DNA of 64,000 nucleotides from Artemisia argyi. Taxonomy: Eukaryota; Streptophyta; Magnoliopsida; Asterales; Asteraceae. Of the stretch, positions 49,393-62,082 are shown piece by piece; within the stretch, counting starts at the first letter, position 1, and the number at the start of each line of letters is the position of its first letter. Made by a program: the position numbers and the translations under genes. Location of the stretch: contig CM060685.1 of NCBI GenBank assembly GCA_030686995.1, positions 124,087,823-124,151,822 of the forward strand. The letters are read 5' to 3'. Under the pieces are notes generated by a model. The model had not been told where the DNA came from and searched no databases. It saw nothing but the letters and a program-made list of their open reading frames with translations.

Positions 49393-50522
49393 TGTAACAC
49401 CCCGAAAATTTGATAAGCAGCGGAAGTCTAATCGGGGTCATTACAGTTTAGTACACAGTCATACTCATAGAAATCAATTCAAAAGATAGTCAATATCATT
49501 CCATGAAAACTCAAATAGTCAGAGTTACAAACATTTTTCCAAAATGTTAATTGTTTCGCAAAAGAAGTGATGAGTTTGTAAAGAATGATATAATTATTGA
49601 AATAAAAAGGGAGGTCCTGTGTGCCCTTTTGCCAACTCCGTGCCACCATGCCTGCTAATTTCCTGAGATAAACATGCTTAAAAAGTCAACACAAAGGTTG
49701 AGTGAATCCATAGTAGTTTAAATAGTAATAGTGTGAACACAAGTCAAGCATTTGTAATAAACAAGCCAAGATAGACAGGTCTTGACTAAACTGGTGAAAT
49801 ATTGCTCCTAATCCTCACGAAACGCAAGCCTTAACATTGATTTGACATATCATAAAGATAATAATCACCTACACCACGAGGGGTGTAGATAACAAAGGGG
49901 CCCTCGGTGATGGAAATGTACTCGGTTTGCATGTTACCTCGAATATAGCACACCTCCTGCCAAATAATCACTTTGACAGAGATGGGCTGCCATTCCAATA
50001 GATCTATTAGCTATATTCGCGCTCACTCGCAAGTGATTAAGGTTCGTGATATGAGGGACTTGTAGTACGGGTGTCAACTTAGGCAATATCAGATAGTAAT
50101 AGCATATAGAAAAATACTTGTGTTCGATTTATAGCATGTATCTCCCCACGGGGTTTAGAAATAATTGAAAATGTGGGACCATGAACTCACCTGACAGGTG
50201 GGTGTGAATCACAACGGTGCTCAAAAGTGATGGTGTACTGCTACGACTAGCAATGAAATTCCTCCGACTCGCGACCTATAAATATATAGTCATCGGTGTT
50301 TTAGATTCGTTTCGTAATTGACATGTGATATGTCTCGTGTACGGTGATATCCGTTCGGGTGTCTTAATATATTCCAAAATAACTTCACGTAGTTATTTGT
50401 ATCGTTGTTATGAACCGGTGTTCAATAAATATTAATTAGTTTGTGAAAATACTATCATTAAAAATATTTATAATTAAATATTTTTAGTAAAGTTATATAT
50501 TTATTTTTAAGTTACCAAGTAT

Positions 50523-50614
<92 letters not shown>

Positions 50615-52689
50615 CAAATTATACAAAACAATTAATTAATAAAATACCTTTGTCATATTTGACCCTTAACTTTATTAAAGTTACACTTTTTACCCTTTGG
50701 TCAAAAATAATTACATTTTGGTCCTTGTTATGACTTTTATACTTTATTCCTCAAACTTTGGAAAAATTACAGTTTCTACCCCTCATTCTTATTCAAAATC
50801 GACAGTTTTACAAAGTGGTCCGAAAGTTTGTGATTTTAACACTTTTAGTTCCTTAACGTGGGACTTTTGCAAAAATAGTCCAAAAATCAAGTTTTTGAAA
50901 AGTTAACTTTTATTTTTATAAAAGTTACCATTTTATTCTTCTAAATTTATAAAATCAGTTTTTATAAATTTTATATCATTTTGAAAATCTCAATTTCCAA
51001 ATCGAAAAATTTATACGAAAATTGTGTTGGCTCGTTAGCCCGGTTTAAGGCCCAAAGTGGGTTTACTTGTCCAAAATTTGTACTCGACTAGGATTTGGTT
51101 TTGGCTTCGTTTACGTAGTATAAAATCGTGTAAGGTTTGCATGTTTCGTTGGTTTGATTAAGTGTGAGCCAAAGAATTCGTGTGTCGCAAAATATACATG
51201 TATTGTATGTGTGAAAACGAAACGGCGAGGCCTTTCCTCAAGGGTGTCGAAGTGTGTAAATAATATAGCTATAAGTGCAACGAATGTTTTTACTTAGAAA
51301 AATGGTGTGTGTCGTATGCTAAGTAAACGTGGTATGCATGAAACGAGTAAAAGTAGAAAATGAAAAGGGTGATGATTAACTTACAACACTAAGTATGGTG
51401 GTGAGGATGTTCGTGTAGTGTGAGCAAACGAGGTCAAGCAAACATGATACCCTCTCCCGTCTAGCGATCCCTTATCCACAGGAGTTACCCAACTCGTTCA
51501 ACCCAAAACCTTGCTTGTACGCCTTGTGTTCTTCGACAGTAACCAAAGAAAGAAAGGAATAGAGTGTTTTGTGATATGCAAACTTGGTGAATTTTGAGTG
51601 TGTAAGAAATCTTGCATTAAATGTGGTTTATATAGGAGAGGCAAAAGTAGTTGTGTGTTTGATATTGTGAAACATGTTCCTTAGTTGTCATTCGAGAGTA
51701 GACAACCATGTCTCTTGGCTTTGCTCTAGTCATGTCGAGTTGGGGTAGAAGGAAGCAAAAGAGAGTTGACCTTGGATTAGTTTAAGTTTAGCTAGGTTAA
51801 GTAGAGTAATAAATAATAGAGATTAGGGCTCATGTGGTATACATGTTAGGGGACATGAAACATACGATCCATGGGGTATTTGTCGATCATGGTTACTAGG
51901 TGGTTAAAGCTTTTGTACATCGGGTTGACGGCTCATATTGGTATCTCCTTTGTCGCAAGAAACAAAGTCAAAAGAGAGGTGGTTTATTTGTGTCGTGTGA
52001 GTAGGAAACAAGGAAAACAAAACATGTGAAATTTCAAGTTTGCAAAGAAACTTGGTTTTCATTTGAGTAGCATGCATCGCAACAAATAAAACCAAAGCCA
52101 GTGGGCTTGTGCAAAAACTCGGCCCAAAAGAGAAATAAGAAAGAAGTGGTGTGATGGGCTTGTGGTTGTGTTCGGCCCAACAGTGGGGTAAAAAGAAAAG
52201 TAACTTTGGGCTAAGGGTGACGTCCGGCCCACAAATATAACGGGGTATCGGTGATTAGTATAATCGTGACTTTAGTTTCGGTGTCGGTGTCGGTTCGTGA
52301 AAACCATAAAAATATAAACGGTGTCGTCATACGAATATATATATATATATATATACTTATATATACATTGTGATAATAATTTGTAATAATTAATATATAC
52401 ATATCGTTATATATATATTAATAAATATCGGTGCCCAATTAGGGTGTCAGGTCGCAAGTGGGAGTTACCGGTGTTAACCTCATTGGGTGACATCCAAGAG
52501 TGACAATCGGGTGATATCAGGTGACAAAACATAATCGGGTGTCAAACAAACGGTGATAAAAAACAATCGGGTGTTAAACAAACGGTGTCTCATATAAAAA
52601 TTTCAAATTAGCCCGCAAAAATGGCTTAGTTAAGAATAGTGTCGAAAATTAGCATTAATAAATGACTTGGGATTTTACGGAGTATTACA
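49393..52689 (-). repeat. 5' LTR of the gypsy element
   Basis: 3297 bp direct repeat of 26889-30153, separated from the rest of its element by copia Y. It has a much longer (AT)n tract at about 50525-50611 and a shorter one at 52337-52366 than the other LTR. Confidence 0.93.
50525..50611. repeat. (AT)n microsatellite in the 5' LTR
   Basis: About 85 bp of AT repeats; the homologous site in the 3' LTR has only about 24 bp. Confidence 0.95.
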
Positions 52690-53910
52690 AATTACCCTCA
52701 GCACCACCAGATGTGTCACCTTCTAATATAGATGCATCATGGGGCATAGGTTTAGATGCAGACCTAGTTGGACTAGGTATGGCATCAGGACCACCCAAAA
52801 TATCCATTTGGCTAGGGATTACGTCACCTGTGTCTAGTCTTGGAGGACTTGGCACATTAGATGTTTCCATGGTTGGGGTCTTAATGATGTTGACACTGTC
52901 CTGCCCAGCTACTAAGCCAGAAGCAGTAGTGTCAGCCCCTTTCCATACTACCAAGAATGGTAGCCTCATCTGCTACATGGGGTTGAGTAGGATGACTGGA
53001 CCGAGGTAACACAGTCTCCTGTCTGATTCTCCTCCTATAGGTATGACAATTTGTATATGGGAGATTGATGGAACCACAATAAGTATGTCTTGGGGTTCAA
53101 TTGGGTTTACTGACCCTTCACCCTGTACCTGTTGTATCTCAATAATCATGTCTGGAAATAATGGTCTTACTTCCTCATCCACCCCTGAGTTTCCATTTCC
53201 ATATTTCGAAAAACTTTTCGTTGCAGGCAAGGAGTAGGAAAAATTGTTCTATGAGAAAGCAGTTGACTATTCTTAGCTTTCAAACTGGTTTGGATGAACC
53301 TTGGATACATCAAAAACTTTGTTGGAGATTTCACATTCTTCACCATATTATCAAAAATCATTTTTGAAAAATTATACACTCTATTTGTTGACAAACACAC
53401 AAGAGCAATAGCAATATTGCTACTGAATTGCTCCCATGATGTTCTTTTAGGACTAAGACAGTGAAGAAGTGTATGAGTAAAGAATCTCCATTGAGGTGAG
53501 AAACATCCTTTTTGAAAAGTTAAAAGATTATTGGATGTACCATACCCCATGTTTGAAATAACATTCAAAATTTCTATGTTTGGCAAATCTCTGATACTAT
53601 TTGAATCATCTAAACGGAAATATCTCCTTAAACATTTTTCAGTAACATAGATGGTTTACCCATCCACATTTACACTTAGTGCTAGAATAGGTGTATCCTC
53701 ATCATCTTCATCAAGTGTTATGACATATAAGTCTGCCAAAACTGTTTGATTTATGAGGAATAGAGAGTGGGATTAACAGTCAATACATACCTTATGTAGG
53801 AGTTATTGAGAAAGTCCACAATCTCATAGAACTTAGGTCCATCTCCATGCTCTGTTTTTTTTCTGATAAGCAACCTGGTTCTGAGTCTTAGAGAACTGTA
53901 AGTTAGCCAT
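52690..53910 (-). pseudogene. Copia X accessory ORF, N-terminal part
   Basis: Starts near ATG 53910 (MANLQFSKTQNQVAYQKK) and continues with frame changes through IVDFLNNS-like residues and NISNMGYGTSN-like residues. Then come LTFQKGCFSPQWRFFTHTLL and LSPKRTSWEQFSSNIAIALV with KFLMYPRF (ORF 53167-53586), a linker, and an acidic, proline-rich segment (52969-52690). Stops and frameshifts occur between 53600 and 53880 and near 53170. The pattern is that of the extra ORF found after pol in long Asteraceae copia elements, often misnamed in databases. Function unknown. The gypsy element cut it at 52690; it continues at 26888. Confidence 0.72.
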
Positions 53911-54728
53911 TAGAATGAAGAATTTAGAGCAAAACTTCGATCGCTTGTGATTGAATTGTAAATGAGATAAGCCAATTGGGATTTTATATTTAAATGAGAA
54001 ACTTGCGCAAGAGATAAGAATTATCTTTGGAAAAAGAATAAGGTAAAATTTGGAAAGAAGATAATTATCCCTTTAGTAAACCATATAAGTAATATTTACC
54101 AGGGTGCAGGATTACTCCCGTTTACCCAAAAAACCCTATAAGTATGGTAACAAACTTTCCCCAACAGTTATATCAAAAATTAGTTACAGACACAAACAGT
54201 TGAAACGGCTAGTTCAGTAGTACAAAGTTTGCACTAGCAGTACTAACTGAGAACTAGCAGTACAAACTTTTTCTCAAAAGTTTCAAAGAGCAGTAGAAAT
54301 ACAAAATTAGTTTAAAATGGACTGCCCATGCATAGTTTTGAGCAAACTATCAGCTATCAACGGATTTGATATGTCTTTACCAATAGCCATTTGCTTTGGA
54401 CTAGCCAACTCTTCACTGTTAAGTATGGTGAGCTGATGACCATATAGTTTTTGGTAAAGTATCAACCATGAATGGATTTGATTAGTCTTTACCAGAAACC
54501 GTTTGCTCTGGACTAATTGGTTCTTGATATGGATTAGACATGGTGAACCAATAACCATTTGTTGTGTGATAAGTAACACACTGTCATTCCAAAGCATACC
54601 ATACATAATGCCAGTCACACTTCTTTTCTACACTGCAAGTGTTAGTCCAAGACCAAGAAAAATACAAAGCAGAGTATTTTCATATGACAAATATGAATAA
54701 GGCTAATAATACATACTAACAGTAGCAA
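53911..54728 (-). other. Residual region of copia X where pol is missing
   Basis: A minus-strand ORF at 54307-54618 (SPKQMAIGKDISNPLIADSL) resembles sequence that follows pol in related copia elements. Otherwise no coding signal. The protease-to-RNase H block expected between 54729 and here is absent, so this is the deletion site. Confidence 0.5.
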
Positions 54729-55460
54729 CTATACTCTGGGAACCCAAGCCATTACTGACTTGACTCTACCTTTTGCATTAATATAAGTATGTTTCTTCAA
54801 TACAATAGATGCTTTGTCACATTTGATTGGTCTCCAAACCCAACATGCTGAGGCCTTCACAGCATTTCCCAAATTACCCTTAACAGCTTGCATTTGCCTA
54901 GTAGTACTAACTGTTGGCCTAGCAGTAGAAACTGTTGGCTTAGCAGTTGTGACCTTAGGCACCCATTTTTTATTCGGTCCAGATGTTTTCTTGAAAAAGG
55001 CCTTGTTAACTGTTTGTGCTTGCTTATTATTTGAAAATTTTGGTTCTGCACTTGAAACAGTTTGCTTGTGGTAAACAGTCTTGTTTGGCCTAGCAGTAGA
55101 AAGTGGTTTGGTGCCAGACTTTAACATGACTGCTCTAGGTATCATTTTAGCATTAGAGTGAGTTTGTTTTGCATAGTTATTGTTCACTCTAGCTTGTTTA
55201 TTCCCAAAAACCCTTGTATCTCTTGAAGACACCTTTTTCCATGGGTTGTGATTATAATATGCAGCAAAGTGGTTAAAACTTCCACATACAAAACATTTAT
55301 TGTTCTGCATGACAAAATCACTACCTAGTTGTTGAGATTTCAAATTATTCCAATTTCTTTGATTACCTCTAGGTGTTAACCTGTACATCTCTGCATATTT
55401 AACAGTGTTCCTAACTGGTTTTATATTTTCTTGTTTAACCACCATAGGAACATTAGACAC
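54729..55460 (-). pseudogene. Copia X basic linker with zinc-finger-like motif
   Basis: 243 codons open on the minus strand, rich in K, N, S and T. RGNQRNWNNLKSQQLGSDF precedes CFVCGSFNHFAAYYNH, a CCHC-like knuckle whose final Cys is lost. It then carries repeated STARP units (TVSTARPTVSTTR) and ends KASACWVWRP and SVMAWVPRV. In related copia polyproteins this part lies just before the protease. The protease that should follow is missing. Confidence 0.72.
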
Positions 55461-55720
55461 TTCTATTTTAACCTCTGACTTAACCTCAGGGACAAACTCA
55501 TTGACTAAGAAATTTTCATTTCACTCTCAAAAGAATACTCAGACTGTTTCACAATAGGACTCTCATTGGTCTTAGAACCATAAGCAGGAAACTCCGTTTA
55601 TCTAAACTCATCTAGACTAGTGTGAGATAAATCAATGCCTTGAGGCACAAACATTCCTCTATTAGGAGGTGCAACAGATTTGTATCCTAATCCTAATCTA
55701 GCTTTGTTGACAAGTTGAGC

Positions 55721-56089
55721 TTATATTATCTTTTGTACACCTTTGGATGTATACTCAAGAGTGTCAACACTTACATGTATGTTACCCTTTTGTTCCTTGA
55801 TCTTTTCTAAATCATATTTTAGCATACTGATTTGGGCATCTCTGTGTTCTAAGTCTCTTTTTAAGACAACTATATCCTCAGTAAAATTTGACTTATTTTG
55901 TCTATAAAAAGCAAGTTGTTCTTCTAACACACCTAGTCCTCTTTTATGATTTTCCAAATTAAAGTTAACATCATTAAGTTCAATTCTTTGACTATCATAT
56001 TTAACCTTAAGTGACTCATATTCTTTTAAAGCAGGACAAGATTTAGAACAACTATTTATATTGTATACCTCAGAATCTAAGAAAGCCAT
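55721..56089 (-). pseudogene. Copia X coiled-coil segment
   Basis: 122 codons (SCSKSCPALKEYESLKVKYD to KIKEQKGNIHVSVDTLEYTS) with heptad-like charged residues. This segment sits between gag and the basic linker in related elements. Stops lie on both sides. Confidence 0.68.
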
Positions 56090-56149
56090 CAGTGCATACT
56101 CAGTAGGTGCTTCTTTTTCCTCTATAAAGCTTCAATCAAAAGCAGCTCC

Positions 56150-57142
56150 ATCAATGGATAACATAGCTTTAGAAGAAGGCTCCTTCACAGTCACATCCTT
56201 CAAGTGACCCTTCTTGTGATCATTGTCTTTGTGTTGCTATTTGGGGCTTCTGCATTCCCTAGCAAAGTGTCCTTTCTTCCTACAGTTGTACCACTCCACC
56301 TTGGACTTGTCATAGCCAGCAACATCACCTGAGTTAAGAGTAATTTTCTTTCCAATCATCTGAAAGTACCTCTTGGCACTTATGCTCATCAAAGCCAGCT
56401 GCTACTTCAAATCCATTGCTTCCAAATCATCATCATGTATTTGAAGCAGGTCTTCATTGTAAAGATGAGCATCTTCAGCTTTGCTAGCCAAGAAAGCATA
56501 AATAGTGTCATCACTTAATCCAGCACTGCTAGTTCGTGAGCAAGCAGTACTAACTTTAGGGCTACCAGTACTAACTCTAGGGTTAGCAGTGCAAATATAA
56601 GTGGAATCATCATCATTATCAGAGCTGCAATCCCGTGTACTGTGCTTGTACTTCCTGACTTCTTCACCTTTGGTTCAACAATCTTGAGGTTGTTGTAAAG
56701 ATCATTGAGAGTCATCTTCTCCAATTCAGGCTTGTTTTGCCAAACAACAACATAAGTATGTCATTTAGTAGGCAAACTATTGAGAAACTTTATGTTGAGT
56801 TCTTCTTGTGGAATAGCAACCTTCAATACAGCTAGTTGGCTTACAATCCTTTGTAGCTTGTTAAACACATGATCAAGAGTTTCATTGCTTGTGGCAGTGA
56901 AATTCTCATAGTTTTGCTTCAGCAGAGTCTTTTAAGTCTTTTTAGTGGCTTCATTACCACCAAACCTCTCTACTATAGCTACAAAGAGAGTCTTTGCAGT
57001 TTCATAATGACTGAAGTTCAAAACATGATCATTGGGCATAACTATGAGTAAAAGATGCTTGGCCTTGAGATCATTCCTATAGGAACATAAATCTATCAAC
57101 TTTATCACACACAATAGCCTTGGTGACTTGATATGTGAAGTA
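56150..57142 (-). pseudogene. Copia X gag, truncated and broken
   Basis: On the minus strand: DLKAKHLLLIVMPNDHVLNF, SHYETAKTLFVAIVERFGGN, EATKKT followed by a stop, then KTLLKQNYENFTATSNETLD and further residues to MTLNDLYNNLKIVEPKVKKS. A zinc knuckle near 56250-56300 has lost its first Cys (now Trp): YNCRKKGHFAREC. This is a UBN2-type copia gag. At least four stops are present, and the N-terminus is cut at the copia Z LTR (57143). Confidence 0.78.
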
Positions 57143-57485
57143 TGTTAGAGAGAGAAAGTAGAGAATTTAAAGAAAGAAAGAAGAGAGAATATTATTAGAG
57201 AAACACACACACTTACACACACAAGCACACACCTCAAATGAGCTTTGAGGTGTTTATATAGTAAGATACAAGAGATGCCCTAAGGCTTTCTATGGGCTTT
57301 GTCATGGGCTTGGTAATGGACATGGATTTCTTATCCTTTAAAAGGCTTACACATTTAACTAACATCATACTAGCTTACCAAGTCCATAGCCTATTGACTT
57401 TTCTAATAACAAAAACTACGACACATGACAACGTTACAATATATGAGAATGACCATCACTTTCTAATATAATTTTAATGCTAAAA
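57143..57485 (-). repeat. 3' LTR of copia Z
   Basis: 343 bp bounded by the purine tract on one side and copia X gag homology on the other. It ends CTAACA on the minus strand. The partner LTR is outside the window, so this rests on context. Confidence 0.45.
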
Positions 57486-58220
57486 ATCTCCCCCTAAGGG
57501 GTGGTCATTCGAATGATGCTCCACGTGATTAGGTCTTCTTTGTTCTTTTGTTGTTGACCATTATGTGTCATAGTAGAATAGTCATTAGTCTTTGTTCCTT
57601 CATGCTTTGTGATCTTTGATTACTGACTTTTCATCGTTCTTTGTTCTTTTGTGAAGTGGAGTTATTTGCCTTTCGTCACTTCTGCGTCTGTGGTGGTTGT
57701 TCGCCATTCCAACATGCTCATACGTCTTTAGTCTTTGTGATACATGCATTTGTTATTCCCGTTCTTTCACACCGATCTTTGTCACTTTACTTCTGTAGAT
57801 TCTTTCACATTGCGTAGAATCTTTCTTTGAACCTTACTTTGCTTTGATCTTTGTGAGAACTTTCCTTTGACGTAGTGATGCATGTATGAGCATGTGGAAT
57901 CCTTCGCCATGGAGATGATGTATAGCTGCATGAAAACAGTTAGCAATAAATCAACCGGTACTTACAGGTTCGAATTAGAGATCGTCAACAGCATAGTGTG
58001 AAGACTCCTTCTAACCCTTACCATGGCCGTTCCCATTTCGGATACTCCCGAGAGAGCTTACGAGACCGACTAAGTAGCTCAACGAATGGGTGAGTCGCTA
58101 GGGATCACTCCACGACTGTAGACCGTTTTGAAACCACCGCGAACACTAAGTGTAACCCATAAAGAATTACCGAAGTGACCTGCTGTCAGGGCTGTTTGAT
58201 GTTGATCCTGGCAGGAGTTT
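57143..58220 (-). mobile_element. Copia Z, 3' end (LTR and part of internal region)
   Basis: 57143-57485 is an LTR-like stretch with TATATAAA on the minus strand (about 57263-57256) and is preceded, reading on minus, by TTAGGGGGAGAT (57497-57486), a copia polypurine tract. 57498-58220 is non-coding and resembles in character the 3' region of copia Y. The right side is cut by Athila-like copy B. The LTR start reads TTTTAGC where TGTTAG would be expected, so it has probably mutated. Confidence 0.5.
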
Positions 58221-59629
58221 TGATGCGTAGGGATTGCACCAGGCTTTACCTCTCAAGGGATCTTCAGAAGCTTACAACCCCCACCAGGCAGTGTACCTGA
58301 TCGTTGTAGTATAGTATAGTGACAAGTACCAGGGGATTGATCGTTCAGCTAGGAATAGTGTCGCTAGGATTAGGAAACCTAAATACTAGTTCTAAAGATG
58401 AAGGATGATTATTTTTGTATTTTTTATGCTTTTTAGAAAGCAAGTAAAAATCTCGGGTTTGAAGGATTTGGGCGGAATTAGTTGCTAGTCAATTAACCCA
58501 ATACTAAAGATGCAGTCAAAATAAAATACTAGAAATGAAAATAAAACTAAATTAACTAAGGTTGTGAGCAATAAGTGGAGAAATGTGTTTACTTAGATTT
58601 CACTACTCCCTAGATATCTTTTACATGTTAATTACTTGTTATAGTTGTGTGGATGACGGATTGTATTCCTTAATACCATTCATGGGGTGGCGCACTTAAT
58701 TCCCCAATCCTAAGAGTGCCTACTTTACTCCTATGTCGAGCCGGCTAAGAAGCTCCTAACATGGGATCATTAGAATTTACTCATGCATTAAATACAACCA
58801 ATAAAACCTAGTACACATCGGTTCATGTTTCCTAAGATGTTCAAGCATGTTACCATTTGGAGATCTGCCAGTTTTCTTAAGCCTAACATCGAAATCAATC
58901 ATCCAATACAACCATAAACAAGTAATCAACACATAATCAACATCTAGGTTTCATTAGATCTAAGCAAACACAAGATAAATCTAGCCTAGCATGGTGGAAT
59001 TAAGACAAACACAAGATATAGACAACCAACACATAGACATATTGATTGAATTAGAAGAACACTTATCTCAATTACACATGAAAGGGTTCAAGGGCTGAAA
59101 ACCCTTGAAAAACCTGTAAAAATCGTATATGGTTCGGCCTTAGGGTTTCTCCAAAACTTGTTCCTTTTAATGAATGAAAATTAGAAAACTATATATAGGA
59201 AATTGAGGCTGACGGCGTCAAGACCAAATTGGTGACGCCGTCATCTCGCCGCCAAAAGAATTCTCGAACTACCTTGATCTACATCTGACGCCGTCACGTT
59301 ATATACTTTTCCAGGCCGTCACGTTTTTAACTCTTGACGCTCTTCCTTGTGACGCCTTCATTTCTGTACTGGGCCGTCATGAAAATTACTCTTGACGCCG
59401 TCAGGAAATTGCTCTTGACGCCGTCACCTACTGTTCCCAGCTTGGAAAATTAAGTCTTTGCGTTTTCTTCACTTTTATGCTCCAAAAACGTCCGAATTGC
59501 TTCCTTTTCCAGATTTCACTCCCAAAGTACCTAAAATCACAAAAGGAACGATTTAGGGCAATATTTGATTAAATAAATTCAATTCCGGGCTTAAATGACC
59601 CCCTAAAGTGGTTCATTTTCGCCTCATCA
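58221..59629 (-). repeat. 3' LTR of Athila-like element B
   Basis: 1409 bp, homologous to both LTRs of copy A. TATA box at 59197-59190 on the minus strand, with TGACG/CGTCA sites at about 59210-59430, including extra copies compared with A. Confidence 0.92.
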
Positions 59630-62082
59630 TATACCCTTACACTTGAGATTTGCTTGTCCTCAAGCAAATGCGCTTTTATTCTAGTCAAAATACAAGTTAG
59701 GGGTCATTTAACACTAATATAAAATTAATTACAACAAATAATCGTTCTACTAAAGACCAATAGACAAGCACGGAGGTCATATACTAGCACCTCACAAATA
59801 AAGTATAAATTACAATATGGAAACGGAAGATATCTCTCACTACCTGTCATAGCAAAATAGATTACCATAGGCTTGGGAAAGGATCAAACCTCCACCACAT
59901 GGCGTAAGCACCTAGGATAAACTATCAAAGAGGTCTTTTAAAGGGTTGTAACATTAGGTGTAGGGAAACGAAATACACGGTTTTGTTGGATATAGGCAGT
60001 CTTTGCTGGTGACGAGTTAACAATCTTGGTTAATTACATGTACAATATGGCGTTGCTAAGCCAAGACTAGACTCGACTTAAGCTAATAAATGGAAAATAA
60101 CAAAAACATAAAATAAAAATAGAATGAAACGGGATGGTAGTCCGTATGTTTTTTTCTCCTTTCTTTTTCTATTTTTTTTCTTTTTCTTGATTTTTCGAAC
60201 TTTTTTTTTATTTTTTTTTTTATTATTTTTTTTTTTTTGCATACACTCTTACACTACCATCCAAAATAATACATCATAGGGAATGGAAATTCCCCTTACA
60301 CTTGAATTTTTACATACTTTACAATAAACTAATCTAATGACTCGAATTAAGAAAATCAAAACACTTGGAGCACTTTTAAGATTAACGTACATATGGGGGT
60401 AATAAATGATGTTCTTCCCCATTACTCCATAAAATAAGTACTTTACCCAATCGTCCCAAAACAATATGTACAAGGATATGACTCGATTTAGCAACCATAT
60501 AATCAATTAGAAAGTTAACTTAGGGTTTAACAAATAACAATAATGCACTAAAGATGAGTGCATAAACGGAAGGCTAAGGCGATTTGGTTGTACATTTAAG
60601 TGGGGTGTAACAAATTCTTTCTTTAAGTAAAATGCTTAAAGTTAGAAACGAAAAGATAGGCTCGGAGGGGTGTACTAGGGGTTTCGTGTACTAAAAATGA
60701 GTACAACGCTAAGGGTGTGGGAAAAATTAATTGACTTAACTAGCCAAGTAATATGACTTAAATGGTCAAGTAATTATGATACGGGTTTAACACAAGGGTG
60801 ATCCTAATGCCTCTTATCATGTAGTAAATCCTACTACACGAATGTAGTCTCACTAGCGGTCTCCGGATGCATCACTAACGCAAGTTCTAGAATCTAAATG
60901 CTACCAGTACACTCATAAGCACTAATAATAAATGCTTTTCCTATCAAATCTAAAGGCGAACCTCACATATTTGGGTGGAAAATTTTTCTGAATATACGGT
61001 TTTGTGCTAGTCATACAATCTCCTATCCATGAGACGCTTGCTATGGCTAAAGTTTCACTCCTAAATGTTGTAAAAAAATTTAAATTTGGCGCTAAAATTG
61101 CACTAACAAGTATTTCTCATAGTTTTATTACACATCTACCATTAAACAAACAAACTCAAGCGAAAGTGTATTTGTAAGGTATCATCATTTTACCCTCCCC
61201 TTACACTTAGGATGAACATTGTCCCCAATGTTCAAGTAAAGAATGTAAAAGTGAAATAAGTAAAAAGAATGAGATCAAATACTCCCCTGATTCGCTCGGT
61301 ATGGATAATAAGGTGGCCAGGTTAGATCTTCCTCCAAGAAAATGAACAATCAAAGCTTCCCTTCCAGAAAAATAAATCATCTTCTTGTCATACATAACTT
61401 GTAAATCCTGAGAAAACAAACAAAGCAACCTCGCATAAAATCGACGACAATCTATATAAGTTACTAAATCCTAGAAAACAAAATAAGATATAATGCTTGT
61501 GGAATGAAGTTTGCAGATTTCCTGGAGATTATAAAACTTAATAATTCAACAAAAATTTTAAAACTCCGTTAGAAAAACAAAACTGGTAAAATTTCCAGAT
61601 TTTTACACGTGACGCCGTCAAGAGTAAACTCGTGACGCCGTCAGAAGTGACATACAAAAATTCTTATGTTAAGTTTCTGGAAAATTTCTGGAAAAACTTG
61701 GTCCTACTTCCTGGAAAATCCTGCAAAACTTCATTATGACTCAATACAAGCATTTGACTCTAGCAAATACGAATATACATGTTCATTTAATATTGTGGAG
61801 AATCATGATCGGTTTGTTTCTTAAAAACATATTTGGGGTTTCCCCTTACACTTATCTTTTGCAAAAATACCTTTAGGTGGAGTTAAGACTAGGCCAAACA
61901 ACAAAGTAAAGTATTTCCACTTTTTAGTTTAGAAACATGATCTACCAACAATAAAAATAAAGCATGCATACGGAAGCAAATAACAAACAAACAAAATAAA
62001 ATCACACAAAGCATGGGTTGCCTCCCAAGAAGCGCTTTTCTTTATTTACGAGTCTTGTAGCTAGACTCAAGGTCATGGGTTA
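59630..62082 (-). other. Non-coding 3' region of element B
   Basis: Matches 8677-11189 of copy A in reverse. T-rich tract at about 60170-60238 (the A tract of copy A, interrupted here), two TGACG/CGTCA palindromes at about 61611-61648, and the GGGAGGCAACCCA motif at about 62018-62030 on the minus strand. Confidence 0.75.

Larger units (their letters stand above)
26889..52689 (-). mobile_element. Tekay-like chromovirus (Ty3/gypsy), with copia Y nested inside
   Basis: LTRs 49393-52689 (5') and 26889-30153 (3') are about 3.3 kb each and share TGTAATAC start and GTGTTACA end. The flanks AACTA (26884-26888) and AATTA (52690-52694) are a target duplication with one change. Order on the minus strand: LTR, Met-type primer site, pre-gag ORF, gag, protease, RT, RNase H, integrase with chromodomain, LTR. 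Long LTRs, Met primer and a C-terminal chromodomain indicate the Tekay/Del lineage. Without copia Y it is about 13.2 kb. Several stops and a deletion inactivate it. Confidence 0.92.
25684..57142 (-). mobile_element. Copia X, internally deleted Ty1/copia element, split by a gypsy insertion
   Basis: Minus-strand copia remnant in two blocks, 25684-26888 and 52690-57142, separated by the gypsy element. Reading 5' to 3' on the minus strand: gag (57136-56150), zinc knuckle, coiled coil (56089-55721), basic linker ORF (55460-54729), a residual region (54728-53911), accessory ORF (53910-52690, continued 26888-26288), degraded polypurine tract and 3' LTR (26177-25684). Protease, integrase, reverse transcriptase and RNase H are absent, so it is non-autonomous. 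Its 5' LTR is not seen; copia Z truncates it on the right. Confidence 0.75.

Noticed and set aside
52662..53009. 115-codon plus-strand ORF at the gypsy and copia X junction
   Set aside because: It spans the insertion border and opposes the copia accessory ORF; an artefact of the junction.
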